Shown here: one piece after another, positions 21,041 to 30,788 of the stretch
How positions within the stretch are numbered: position 1 is the first letter of the stretch
Layout: each line of letters starts with the position of its first letter
Source of the DNA: Plasmodiophora brassicae
Lineage: Eukaryota > Endomyxa > Phytomyxea > Plasmodiophorida > Plasmodiophoridae
Direction of reading: 5' to 3'
DNA length: 64,000 nt
Assembly (NCBI GenBank): GCA_039704465.1
Contig: JASFAU010000003.1
Location: forward strand, 1,798,001 to 1,862,000
Position numbers and translations under genes: made by a program
The notes under the pieces: generated by a model
What the model was told of the DNA's origin: nothing
What the model saw: the letters and a program-made list of their open reading frames with translations, nothing else
Databases searched by the model: none

Positions 21041-24000
21041 ATGCTGCGCGCGGCGCGAGGCGCTCGGACGCAGCTGGGCGGCGCGTTCGCCGACGTGCAC
21101 CAGCGGCGGCCCGTCAAGTCGGGCGTCGCCGTCTCGCAGACGCTTGGCGTCGCTGTTGCGATCTCGCCGGCCGCCGGACGGGTTGTCCTGATCCGCGTGG
21201 TCGATTTGCTAGCGGGTGCCAGGGATGACTCGCGGACCGTCGACGTGCTCGAATCGTTTGGCGCGGCATCGCAATTCCAAGACCTGCTGGACGGCAAGGT
21301 CGGCCGGCTTGTCGTTGCGCTGGGCAGGGATGATGTCGAGATCTGGCACGTTGAGGTGTCGCTTGACGGGCAGCTCGCTGCAATTTGCTCGAATTCTGCC
21401 GTGTTCTTCATCGACCTCACTGGCAGATCGCCGGTCGTCAAGCGCGACTTCAATGAGCGCATCGTTGATTTCGCTTGGAGCCCTGCCCAGTCCCGACTGT
21501 TTGCCACCGTCCTTTCCAACGGGTCCGTCGTCGTCGGCGATCCGAATTCCCAACGTCGGTACCCTGTCAACGCCGTATCGTGCTCGTGGCTCTGGGACCG
21601 GCTCTCGCTGGCCTGCGGTCTGGCCGACGGGTCGCTTGCCATTGTCTCCAGCGTCAACGGCTCCGAGCAGCACCGCTGGCCAAGGGTCTGCAGCGGCGCA
21701 GTCGAGTTCGTTTCCGTCATTGACCCGCATACGATTCTGTTCGCCTGCAAGGCGTATGCGGGCCTGCAGATGCTGCACAGCAACGACGACCTGTTCCGCT
21801 GCCAGCCCACAGCGATCGATGCGTGGTTTACACCGCCGGACGACAATTGTCGTGTGCGATGCTCTGCAATTGCCGACTGGGACGCTGTCTTCCTGGCGAC
21901 ATCGTCGTCCACCGAAATTGCTGCGTTTCGTATTGACCGGGGCGCTGACGCCGGTCGCCTTGTCGAAGCGACCGACCCGGATACTGGGGAACCGGTCCTT
22001 TTCGAATGCATCAGCGACGGCGCTGCTGGTCAACTCCTAGGCCAGGCCATCGACTTTAGCAATGCCCAGGGCGACAAGTCGCGTACGCCGCCCCGGCCCG
22101 CGCTGGTCATTCTTGCATCGGACGGATGCCTCGACACGGTCTTCGTGGAGAGCGTCCCACCCAAAGCCTTGGACTATCCGGAACTCACGTGCGGTGTACC
22201 GCTCTACGAGATCGTTGACGCCGACGGGTTCCGGCCGCACGATGCCGATGGGGCGACCCTGGCTGCTTCTGATGCATCCGACCACGAGTCCGAATTCGAA
22301 TCCGAGTTCGAGGATGACGTCTTGCGACACCGTTTCAATGGCGCACTGCCACCTGCTAATTCGTCTTCAATCCCGTCGCACGTCGCTATCACCTCCGCGT
22401 CGGCGGCAACGTTACGTGAAGAGCTTCCACGACTCAAGGTGGACTTTACGGGAGCCGACCCTGCGACCGACATTGGGCGAGCGTTCGTCAAAGGTCTTCG
22501 TGTCCTGTCCGAACAAATGGAATCGCTTGCCGCCAGTGCATCGCAGGCATCCCTGATCGGTAACTCGGATGACGCTGTGAGCGGAACGTCAATCGGCGGC
22601 GACGAGCTCGACGACCTGCTGACCTCTGATTCGGTCGCCTTAGTCGGCCAGGTCGCCAGGCTTCGCGATACGCTCTCCGATTGCTGGGATGTCCTGCAAC
22701 GAGCGCGCACGGAGCACGATGCTCGCGAGAAGTATGCTGTTGAGCTTCGATCGATGCCGCTCGACGCCAAGAGTGCTGCCATGCGTGACCGCCTGAGAGC
22801 CAGGGTCCAGGAGGCCACCGACCTCGTCGATGAACTTCGCGTACGCTTGGACGACATGCGCCTCCAGACGTCGACGCGCCCGCTCCAGCTGATCTACTCG
22901 ACGATCAACAGTAACGCCGATCGCATCAATTCGATATCGTCGGATTTGGCGGCGCTGGAACACCGCATCGCCCGCCTTCGTACAGCTAGTCGTGCGTCGC
23001 GATCCCTGGCGGTCGTCGAACGGGAATCGCAGTCTGGCACCGTTGCTCAACGACCATTCCCTATTGACCTTGCCGGTCTGCGAGACCGATGTCGCAACGC
23101 TATGCGGTCGCGGTCATTCGGCATCGACGGCGATGCGTGGGAAGTACCGATCGATTTCACCTTCCCTGCTGTCGACGACCTGTCCGCGCCAGCCGCTGAG
23201 GCACTCGAGCCATCTCCCGTACGACCACGCCTGACGCTTCCGCCACTACGAGTTCCCACGTCAACCACGGTCGATATCGCGCCGTCAGACGCCGACGCGT
23301 CGGCCATTGCGTCCATTTTCGCTGAGGCGCCTCCTTCGTTCCCGTCTCCATCACGGCCGCCAGCTCCGTCCGTCACATCCACGTTCCAGAAATCATCAGT
23401 GCCGGTCGCGTCGAGTGCGGCGGGTCAGGAGACGACCGCGACGCCGTCTCCGTTCCAGGACCAGACGTTTGTGGCGACAACGAAACCGTCGGCTCCGTCA
23501 GCCAAGGCCCAACCTGCACTGTTTGGGGAATCAGGTTCGAAGCCGTTTAGTTTCCCGGCAGGGACGGGGGAGGCAGCGTTCCGTTCACAGGGGCCAACGA
23601 CGTCATCGAAACCCGGTGTTTCGCCGGTGGCGGCCTCGTCCGACGTTGGAGGAGCCATGTTCCAATTCCAGGCCAAGTTGCCAGCAGCATTCTCCCAGCC
23701 TGTTGGCGTGTCGCCCTCTACATCTGGCACAACACCAGCTCCTTTCAGCTTTGGGTCCTCTCCTCAAACTGCTTCGACATCCGGCCGCTCTTCGTTCAGC
23801 GTCGGCTCCTCCCTCCAACCTGCTTCGACCGCACCCCCTGGCGGTGCTTCGGCTGTCCCTCTGTTTGGCGCACGTGCTAAGTCCCCGCCAAGACCTGTTG
23901 CCCCGTCTGCACCAGCGGCCCCCGAAGCAACGAGCCCGTTGCCGCCGTCGCCTGCTTCGTACACCAAGTCGCCGCCCAAGTCACCTGCCAAGCCGGCCGT

Positions 24001-25513
24001 GGAAGCGGTCGCCCGGATGCCTGTTTCCGGGCCGTGTCTGGCACCTGTCAGCCCATTGTCTCTGCCGTCGTCGCCTCCGCCGACCACGTCCACCGAGGAA
24101 ACGCCTACACGTATGGCGCCGCCGCCTGAAGGGAAAGCGCTGGCGCCCACAACAGCGAATGCTGACACCCGGGCGGAAGAGGCCGCCGAAGAAACTGTTG
24201 CAACGCGTCCAGTCGAGACGAGTCCATGCAATGAAGAAACGCCCGCTGCGAAGCCGTCGCCTACCGTCAGATCGCTATCGCCTCCTGAATCGCCGCCTGT
24301 TGCGTCCGCGCTCGCTGAAAGGCAGCCACCTTCTCCGATTGCGTTGCCCTCTCCATCACCACGTCCACCACCTGAACAGGCACCGCCGCCGTTGGCCCCA
24401 CGTTCACCCAGCACGTCGCCAGTACTCGTCGCGGATGAAGCGAGAGAGGGAGCGGCCATTGACGACATCGATATCGATACCGAGCCCGCCACGTCGCCTG
24501 TCACGGGTCCTCTCCCGACGTTATCGTTCCTGTCCCAGTCGACGGGGTCGCCGGCGCCCTCATTCGCAATCAGCTCGTCATCGCCGTTCGCCCCAGGCCC
24601 TTCAACGACGTTCGGATCCGCAGCAGCCGGTACGCCCTCAGCGCCCATGTTTCCGGTATCGTCAGCGTCGCCGTTTGCTGCTTCGCAGGCGGCACCAGCA
24701 GCATCACCATCACCGGCAGACCGGCGCGCTCAGGCAGATCAGTCGTCGCTGTCAATGTCGTCGTTCGGCCTCGGATGCAGTGCGTCTGCGTCGACAACTC
24801 CTGTCACGAACCCGTTCGGTGGTGCTCTCCCGCCATCGTCAACGCCATCCGCATCGCCTGCGCAGCCATCGTCGTCGGGCCTGTTTGCGCCGGCGGCGCC
24901 TGCATTTGGACAGGGGTTCGGCGGCTCCAGTGCCCTGTCGGCGTCGCCCTCGTCCGCATTCGGATCATCGGCCACGTCCAAGCCTCCCGGCGCGTCATCT
25001 AGCGTGTTTGGTCAGAAGCCGACCAACGTGTTCGGTTCGTCGGGAACGACCAGCAGCCCATTCGGTCAGGCCGCGTCACCGGCGCCTGCGTTCGGCCGAC
25101 CGAGCTCGCTGGGATCGACGGGCGACCCTGCGTTCGGGCAGCCCAGTTCCCTCGGCGCGCCTCCTGCGTTCGGGCAGCCCAGTTCCCTCGGCGCGCCTCC
25201 TGCGTTCGGGCAGCCCAGTTCCGTCGGCGCGCCTCCTGCGTTTGGGCAGGCCAGCGCCCTTGGGTCGTTTGGTTCCCAGTCGGCGACGACGCCCGCGTTC
25301 GGGCAGAGGAGCGCGCTGGGATCGACGGCGGCCCCGTTCGGATCCAGCTCAGCGTCGAGCTCGTTTGCAAGCCTGGCATCGGGGTCGACACCGTTCGGCG
25401 CGCCCGGCCAGCAGCAGCAGCAGCAGCAGCAACAGTCGTCGTTCGGCAGCGCTCAAGCACCTGCATCGAACCCTACGTTCTCATTCAACACGTCCAACTT
25501 CAGGACCTCGTGA
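21041..25513 (+). CDS. NUP214: Nup214/Nup159-type FG nucleoporin
   Basis: One uninterrupted frame of 1490 aa from the ATG at 21041. Residues 1 to about 420 read as a beta-propeller (repeated W/FxP..LFATVLSNGSVVV, LACGLADGSLAIVSS blades). This is the site that in Nup214/Nup159 binds the DEAD-box helicase Dbp5. A helical coiled-coil region follows at about residues 460-660 (VARLRDTLSDCWDVLQRARTEHD..). From about 750 to the end the protein is Pro/Ser-rich with scattered FG. Dense FG repeats follow, including three tandem copies of AFGQPSS.GAPP (25130-25240) and a polyQ run near the C-terminus. The order propeller, coiled coil, FG tail is the Nup214 arrangement. It acts in mRNA export on the cytoplasmic face of the pore. 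Confidence 0.88.
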   Translation: MLRAARGARTQLGGAFADVHQRRPVKSGVAVSQTLGVAVAISPAAGRVVLIRVVDLLAGARDDSRTVDVLESFGAASQFQDLLDGKVGRLVVALGRDDVEIWHVEVSLDGQLAAICSNSAVFFIDLTGRSPVVKRDFNERIVDFAWSPAQSRLFATVLSNGSVVVGDPNSQRRYPVNAVSCSWLWDRLSLACGLADGSLAIVSSVNGSEQHRWPRVCSGAVEFVSVIDPHTILFACKAYAGLQMLHSNDDLFRCQPTAIDAWFTPPDDNCRVRCSAIADWDAVFLATSSSTEIAAFRIDRGADAGRLVEATDPDTGEPVLFECISDGAAGQLLGQAIDFSNAQGDKSRTPPRPALVILASDGCLDTVFVESVPPKALDYPELTCGVPLYEIVDADGFRPHDADGATLAASDASDHESEFESEFEDDVLRHRFNGALPPANSSSIPSHVAITSASAATLREELPRLKVDFTGADPATDIGRAFVKGLRVLSEQMESLAASASQASLIGNSDDAVSGTSIGGDELDDLLTSDSVALVGQVARLRDTLSDCWDVLQRARTEHDAREKYAVELRSMPLDAKSAAMRDRLRARVQEATDLVDELRVRLDDMRLQTSTRPLQLIYSTINSNADRINSISSDLAALEHRIARLRTASRASRSLAVVERESQSGTVAQRPFPIDLAGLRDRCRNAMRSRSFGIDGDAWEVPIDFTFPAVDDLSAPAAEALEPSPVRPRLTLPPLRVPTSTTVDIAPSDADASAIASIFAEAPPSFPSPSRPPAPSVTSTFQKSSVPVASSAAGQETTATPSPFQDQTFVATTKPSAPSAKAQPALFGESGSKPFSFPAGTGEAAFRSQGPTTSSKPGVSPVAASSDVGGAMFQFQAKLPAAFSQPVGVSPSTSGTTPAPFSFGSSPQTASTSGRSSFSVGSSLQPASTAPPGGASAVPLFGARAKSPPRPVAPSAPAAPEATSPLPPSPASYTKSPPKSPAKPAVEAVARMPVSGPCLAPVSPLSLPSSPPPTTSTEETPTRMAPPPEGKALAPTTANADTRAEEAAEETVATRPVETSPCNEETPAAKPSPTVRSLSPPESPPVASALAERQPPSPIALPSPSPRPPPEQAPPPLAPRSPSTSPVLVADEAREGAAIDDIDIDTEPATSPVTGPLPTLSFLSQSTGSPAPSFAISSSSPFAPGPSTTFGSAAAGTPSAPMFPVSSASPFAASQAAPAASPSPADRRAQADQSSLSMSSFGLGCSASASTTPVTNPFGGALPPSSTPSASPAQPSSSGLFAPAAPAFGQGFGGSSALSASPSSAFGSSATSKPPGASSSVFGQKPTNVFGSSGTTSSPFGQAASPAPAFGRPSSLGSTGDPAFGQPSSLGAPPAFGQPSSLGAPPAFGQPSSVGAPPAFGQASALGSFGSQSATTPAFGQRSALGSTAAPFGSSSASSSFASLASGSTPFGAPGQQQQQQQQQSSFGSAQAPASNPTFSFNTSNFRTS
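25127..25245 (+). repeat. Short in-frame tandem repeat encoding FG units
   Basis: A 36-bp unit, with sequence TTCGGGCAGCCCAGTTCC plus CTCGGCGCGCCTCCTGCG, occurs three times with few changes inside the nucleoporin gene. It expands the FG-repeat tail by 12 residues per copy. Confidence 0.8.
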
Positions 25514-25604
25514 TCGGGCAACGACTAATCGGCGCATAAACATATCAATTGGAGAACAGGCGATGGCTGTATGATTGACGGGCGCCCCCATGCGCTTCGC
25601 GATT

Positions 25605-26461
25605 CTACGGCTTCGATTCCGCGTCGCTGAACCGCTCCTCGACGTTGTCCCAGTTGACGACCCCCCAGATGGCCTTGAGGTAGTCGGGGCGCACGTTCTT
25701 GTACTGCAGGTAATAGGCTGTGTGGTGCGCGCGAACGTCAGACGCGGGCATCCCGACATGGGGCAAACCCGATCGAGAGTACCATGCTCCCAGACGTCGA
25801 CACCCAGCAACGGGATCAGGCCAAGGGAAGCCACCGGGTCCTGGTTCGGCGTCGTGACGATGCTCAACGCACGGGTCTGTGGACCTGAATGGAAACGCAA
25901 TCATTGGCAACGCATGACAATGCACGACGACAGCGCCGCCGGGTCGCCCACGTACTGTAGGCGAGCCATCCCCAACCGGATCCCTGGATGGCGGCGGTCT
26001 GGGCATTGAATTTCTCCTGGAATGTCTTGACGTCGCCGAACGTGTCCTTGATGCGGTCGACCAGCGGTCCGGAGGTGGGCACCTGGCCGCCGCCCTTCTT
26101 CGGCGGCGCCAGATTCGTCCAGAAGACCGAGTGGTTAATGTGGCCGCCGCCATTGAACTTGACGCCGGCCTGCTTCGCGATCGACGCCGGCAGGTCGTCG
26201 TTGTCGGCGCCCTCCAGTAACTTGTTCAGGTTGGTGACGTACGTCTGGTGATGCTTCATGTGATGCAGCTCCATGATCTCCTTGCTGATCACCGGCTCCA
26301 GCGCGTCGTACGCATACGCTGTCGTCGCCGGTGGGCCATCATCAGAGAGCGCCATCCACCGACGCCATCGCGCGCGATTCCATACGGAGCTTCGGGAGCG
26401 TGTACAGCGACGCGCGCTGCTGCTGCAGCTGCTGGCCGGCGCGGCGCACCACCCGAAACAT
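25605..26461 (-). CDS. SOD2: Mitochondrial manganese-type superoxide dismutase
   Basis: Four exons, 26461-26386, 26318-25956, 25884-25783 and 25717-25605, with introns of 67, 71 and 65 nt. All splices keep frame. Exon 1 encodes an Arg/Gln-rich mitochondrial presequence ending YTLPKL, spliced to [20 protein letters not shown]. Metal ligands are visible: His in LHHMKHH, His in GHINHSVFW, and Asp/His in GVDVWEHAYYLQY. The last exon ends [16 protein letters not shown]. The Gly/Gln context ([20 protein letters not shown]) favours the Mn type. The enzyme converts superoxide to peroxide in the matrix. It is convergent with the nucleoporin gene, with 91 bp between stops. Confidence 0.95.
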
Positions 26462-26865
26462 GTTCGACGACCGACCGGACCGCGGTGTTGACGGACTCGG
26501 ACTCGGCACGGCGGCTGCCCCACCCACACAATCTGCGGCAAAACGCACACGTCCCGCTCATTGAGCCGCGCTCTCCGGGAGCGATGCGCCAGGAGAGCGC
26601 CGCCCACGTCCATAGTACGTCCTGGGCAACACAGTCGACAGGCACACACACAGAGACAGACACCCTGCTGCGACTTGTAATACAGAGTCGTCGCCCCAGC
26701 GGCAACGTGACAACGGTCTGCTGCTCGAGGTTCGCCTCGCGCTCCGCCATGGCTTCAGCCCGACAGAGGGTACACATCGGACATGCACCGCCCAACAGCC
26801 GATGACGACGACGACCCGGGAGCGCGTGCGGTCGTCAGCGACGCGTGGCCGTTCGCCCGGTCGTG
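26462..26865. other. Intergenic upstream of SOD2, nothing recognised
   Basis: About 400 bp between the SOD2 start and the stop of the PPR gene, both on the minus strand. It should hold the SOD2 promoter. Open frames here are short and without domains. Confidence 0.35.
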
Positions 26866-28776
26866 TCAGCGTCGTTGAGCAACGGCCGGGTCGTTTGGCG
26901 GCGGCGAACGAGGGAGCGTCGTTGCCGCGTGCCCCGCCAGCTCCTGCAGCGCCCGCTGATCGCCGCACCGCTCACACGCCGACGCCAACGCGGCCAGCAA
27001 CGACGCGCCCACGTGCATGCGCCGGCGGGCCATCGCCTGGAACGCCAGCATCGCCGCCGGCACGCGGTCGGCACCGGCGCAGGCGGCCACGACGCACGCG
27101 TACGCCGCCGGCGTCAGCGCCGGCGCCGACCCGGCCAGCCGTTCGGCGAGGTCGCCGGCCCGCCCCGTCATGCCGTTCCGCGTGCAGGCGCCGATCATCG
27201 CGCAGAGCAGGCGGGCGTCGTCGTCGGCGGCGTCATCACCCGCCGCCGCCGCCCGGAACACGCGCTCGGCGGCGTCCATGTCGCCGCATCGGCCGTAGGC
27301 GGCGACGAACGCGGGCGCCAGGCGCCGCCCCGGCAGCAGGCGCGCGTCGACGGCGTACTGCTCCAGGTGCGGCAGCGTGGCCAGGGCGTCGGGGGCGCGC
27401 GCGCACGCCCCGACCAGCGTGCGGAGCAGGCGCGTGCCGACGCCGCCCACGTGGCGCTGGCGCATGGCGAGCAGGACGGCGAACGCGTCGCCGGGGCGGC
27501 CGGCGTCGGCGAGCCGGACGACCAGCGCGGCGCCGATCGCGCCGGGCACCGGCAGGCCCGAGCGCAGCAGCCAGGCGAACGCGCGCAGCGCCCGCGCCAC
27601 CACGCCGTTCGCGAACAGCGCCTGGAGCAGGGCGGCGAACACGTCGGCGTCGGGCGCGCCCAGCGCCGTGCTGTGCGCCCGGAAGATGCGCTCGGCGCCG
27701 TCGACGTCGCCGACCCGGTCGTAGACGGCGATGAAGGCGACGGCGACGGACGCGTCGAGGTACGCCGGGTTCTGCGTCTCGACGTAGTCGTGCAGGCGGC
27801 GGACGGCCCAGGCGGCGCCGGCGCGCCCGCACGCCGACAGCAGGGCGACGAAGTCGGGGCGGGCGACGGGGAGCGCCCGCGACACGGCCGTGTCGAACAG
27901 GTCGACGGCCTCGACGATGCGCCCGCCCGCCGACAGGCCGCCCAGCACCAGGGCCAGGGCGTCCGGGGCGGGCCCTGCGCCGACCCCGTCCATGACGTTC
28001 AGGGCGAGGAGGGCCGCGTCCAGCCGGTCGTGGGCGAGCAGCGCGCGCAGCAGGTTGGCGAACGTGGGCGCCGACAGCGCGGGCGGGATGCGGCCGGCGC
28101 GCAGCAGGCCAACGATCAGGTCGGCGGTGTCGGCCCCGTCCGGGCAGCGCGCCTCGGCGCAGCAGGCCGCGAACGTCGCCACCAGCGCCGGCGTCATCGT
28201 CGCCCCGTTCGTCGTCGTCGCCAGCAGGGCGTCGCGGACGACGGGCAGGGCCGCCGAGGCGTGGTGGGCGCGGCGGCACAGGTCGGCGACGTCGGCGACG
28301 ACCTGGTGCGAGCGCGGCCCATACGCGACGTACAGCTGGAGGGCGTCGCGCCACAGGGCGCCCGCGTCGACCTGGCAGGCGGCGAGGAACGCGCGGAACA
28401 GGGCGTCGTCGGCGCCGACGGGCACGCGATGGGCGATGGCGGCCCGCAGCACGTCGGGCGCCTTCCCGGGCAGGCACCGGCGGCAGCACCCGAGCATGGC
28501 CTGGAAGAAGCGGGCGCGCGGGCGCAGGTCGGACCCGACGACGCAGTCGAACATGGCCCAGGCGCAGGCGGCGTTCGTCTCGCGCGTCAGGCGCACGACC
28601 GCCTCGGCCAGCGATATGCGCGGCCGCATCGACACTTCGTGCAGCGGCCGGCGATCATCGTCGTCCAGGGCGGCGCCGCCCACACAGCCACGATCGCCGT
28701 CGCCGATGCACCGACGACGACAGGACGAGGGGACGCGGGCGCGGCGCCGGGCACCGGCGACGACGACACCAAACAT
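26866..28776 (-). CDS. Pentatricopeptide repeat protein, probably mitochondrial
   Basis: A single exon of 636 aa from the ATG at 28776. The N-terminus is Arg-rich with few acids (MFGVVVAGARRRARVPSSCR), consistent with a mitochondrial presequence. A second ATG at 28629 would remove it. The body is a series of about 35-residue helix pairs, for example PDADVFAALLQALFANGVVARALRAF and LTPAAYACVVAACAGADRVPAAMLAF. These fit PPR motifs (residues such as Y/F..L...C...G....A). PPR proteins bind organellar RNA and control its processing or translation. GC content looks much higher than in neighbouring genes, with an Ala/Arg bias. The specific RNA target cannot be read from the sequence. Confidence 0.82.
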   Translation of the reverse strand: MFGVVVAGARRRARVPSSCRRRCIGDGDRGCVGGAALDDDDRRPLHEVSMRPRISLAEAVVRLTRETNAACAWAMFDCVVGSDLRPRARFFQAMLGCCRRCLPGKAPDVLRAAIAHRVPVGADDALFRAFLAACQVDAGALWRDALQLYVAYGPRSHQVVADVADLCRRAHHASAALPVVRDALLATTTNGATMTPALVATFAACCAEARCPDGADTADLIVGLLRAGRIPPALSAPTFANLLRALLAHDRLDAALLALNVMDGVGAGPAPDALALVLGGLSAGGRIVEAVDLFDTAVSRALPVARPDFVALLSACGRAGAAWAVRRLHDYVETQNPAYLDASVAVAFIAVYDRVGDVDGAERIFRAHSTALGAPDADVFAALLQALFANGVVARALRAFAWLLRSGLPVPGAIGAALVVRLADAGRPGDAFAVLLAMRQRHVGGVGTRLLRTLVGACARAPDALATLPHLEQYAVDARLLPGRRLAPAFVAAYGRCGDMDAAERVFRAAAAGDDAADDDARLLCAMIGACTRNGMTGRAGDLAERLAGSAPALTPAAYACVVAACAGADRVPAAMLAFQAMARRRMHVGASLLAALASACERCGDQRALQELAGHAATTLPRSPPPNDPAVAQRR

Positions 28777-29233
28777 ATTTAGCGGACCGTGCGAAGGCGA
28801 CATACGCGCGCCGGTCGGGCTCTGTCGGGATGGCCAGGTGGCAGGGCGAGAAGCAATGTCGTTCTTGTTCGCGGCGGGAGAGACGATGTCGGCCATTGAT
28901 CGATTCGTCCAGCACCAGGTCGGCGGGAACTGGGACCAGTGGACCGGCACGTCCCGGGGCCTCCCTGACCGAACCCAGTTCCTTGTTCTGCCCAATACGC
29001 TCCTTCTGGTCGGCGTCGACGCCATCGGCGATCCGGTCCATCGTACGCATCCAGCTGTGCCGACGCCCGTTCAATCGTCTTGCACAGGCAATGTGCGGCC
29101 CAGCAAGACCACCTTCGGGATCGTATCAACCCAATCAGGGTCGGAACACGGACCGAATGGCCGAACGGGGCTCTCGAGATGGATCCGTCGTCGGTCGACG
29201 AGCAGCCGTCGAGGGTTGACGCCGACGAAACAG
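28777..29233. other. Intergenic between the PPR gene and the HNH gene
   Basis: The PPR promoter should lie here. A second-frame stretch from 29179 (MDPSSVDEQPSRVDADETD) directly precedes the HNH-gene start. It could be its displaced N-terminus, but I cannot place a splice. Confidence 0.35.
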
Positions 29234-30184
29234 ATGAACGATGTCGAATGCAAACTGGACCATTTGGAGGACCTGGTCGCTGGTCGCGCCCAGTGGACTT
29301 GTGACGAGCGCGCTCTGTACGACGATGACGTCAAGCTGGTTCGTCACAAGATCGATTACCTTCGGGATGAGAATCTGAAGCTTCGGGATGAGAAAATCAA
29401 GCTTCTTGAATTGACGATAATTGAGCAAGAGCGCAATCTGCATGCCGAGCGTCAGCCCGCTATGGATGCCCTGGCCGACATGGGTCGTGTGATCCTGCCC
29501 AGCGCCCAGCACTACTATCGGGCACTCTTCCATCCAAAGTACGTCCGGCCGCCATCATCGCAGAACGCGTCATCTTCGGCATCGCGTCCTTCCACGCAAC
29601 AGGCCCAATTTGCGAACCGACTTCGTGAATTCTACAATGTCGATCGGAGCTTCTGAATGGTTGCAGGACAGATCCCATCAGACCGGATAGGCCAACATCA
29701 CTGCGTGAAGGCGGCCCATCTGTGGGACTATCGATGCCGGAGAGCGCTGCCGGCGTTCCTTCTCGCCAGCGCAGACATTGACGACCCTCGAAACGGGCTT
29801 CCGTTGTGTAGCGACATTGAAATCGCTTTTGATGCCGGACGCGTGTGCTTCCTGTATCATCCCGCTACGCGCGGCGTCGTGTTCTTCGTTCTCGATCCGG
29901 ACATCATGAACAATACTGCATCGCCGTCCAGGTCCACCTTCGAAGGTCTCCATGGCGCCGCTTTACAACTCAAGAACGGACGTCGGCCGTTCATAGAGCT
30001 GCTCGTGTACCTGGCGGCGGACAGTCTCGCTTTCGCGTCCAAGAAAGAATCGAAGTCGACGAATTGGTTGTTACCCAGCGAGTTGAATCAGGTTCGAACA
30101 TTCGTGGATGCCGCGATTAGCAGCCTCGACCCAGATGATCGGCAGCCGATTGCGACGCTCATCCAGGAAGCTGGCGAATTGTAG
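29234..30184 (+). pseudogene. HNH-endonuclease-like gene with one in-frame TGA
   Basis: Two open stretches (29234-29656 and 29657-30184) lie in the same frame, separated only by TGA at 29654-29656. The first encodes a coiled coil (KIDYLRDENLKLRDEKIKLLE) and ends FANRLREFYNVDRSF. The second continues MVAGQIPSDRIGQHHCVKAAHLWDYRC, then IDDPRNGLPLCSDIEIAFDAGRVCFLYHP. This is the AH...NGL.LC..IE.AFD pattern of the HNH_2 family. In that family a Cys usually occurs at about the place of the TGA (RDRDG.CVVTG), so the gene looks like TGC/TGT mutated to TGA. The rest of the frame is intact for 176 codons. Selenocysteine or readthrough is possible but less likely. Confidence 0.65.
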
Positions 30185-30788
30185 ATCGTTTACCAAGAAC
30201 GTCCACGTCTCCTGGTTCCAGACCTCCAATCCTGCCCCTGGCCGCAGCTTCCTGTCGCATTCTTGGTATCTCTGGCTGCGACAGGGAATGCCTGCATCGC
30301 TCCACCGTCTGCAGAATTCAGCAGACCTAAGTGGTACAGAATTTTCAATTAAGACCCCAGACCTCTTGGTTCGGCCCTGTGTCCTTGACCCGGACGGGGC
30401 TAATTACTGGAAATCATCATCAGAAAGAAGACACTGAACCCCATTCACCGCGCAGCCCAGTTCGGTGCCTTGGCAGCATGACGCCTAATGCATTCGGCCG
30501 ACGGGTCAGCAACCGCCGGTGGATCTCCGGCGGCCAGGTCAACGCACAGGGTCATCGGCGGACCGGGAGGGCAGGCGACTGATCATGCGGTGACTCCTGA
30601 CAAGCGCCGCCCCGGGTCATAGACTGGCGGCACGTTGACGTCACTCTACGGGGGGCACGTGCCGCACCGCCATTGGCGTGACCGTTCGCTGGCTGGTCAC
30701 TTCAGTATTTAACGCCTAGCGCGCTCAGCGTCGCATATCCTAACCGCCACACGTACATTTAAACCCAGCAAGGACGTCCTCGAGCGCC
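30185..30788. other. Intergenic upstream of the lectin gene
   Basis: About 600 bp without a supportable gene. The proximal part contains a TATTTAA at 30706-30712 and ATTGG at 30672-30676, plausible promoter elements for the lectin gene. Confidence 0.4.
30706..30712 (+). promoter_or_regulatory. Candidate TATA-like box
   Basis: TATTTAA lies 77 bp upstream of the ATG of the lectin gene, in otherwise GC-rich DNA. The CCATTGGCG (inverted CCAAT) some 30 bp further upstream adds weak support. Confidence 0.35.

Noticed and set aside
23307..25574. Long Arg/Pro-rich open frame (755 codons) overlapping the nucleoporin
   Set aside because: It is an alternate-frame shadow of the FG-repeat coding sequence, with no domains and codon composition dictated by the real frame.
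26845..28782. Plus-strand frame of 645 codons opposite the PPR gene
   Set aside because: Very high GC removes stop codons on both strands. The minus frame has PPR repeats and a targeting peptide, while the plus frame has neither.
29654..29656. Genome-wide TGA reassignment
   Set aside because: TGA, TAG and TAA all serve as normal terminators of intact genes in this window (for example TAG at 33138-33140 and TGA at 41095-41097).
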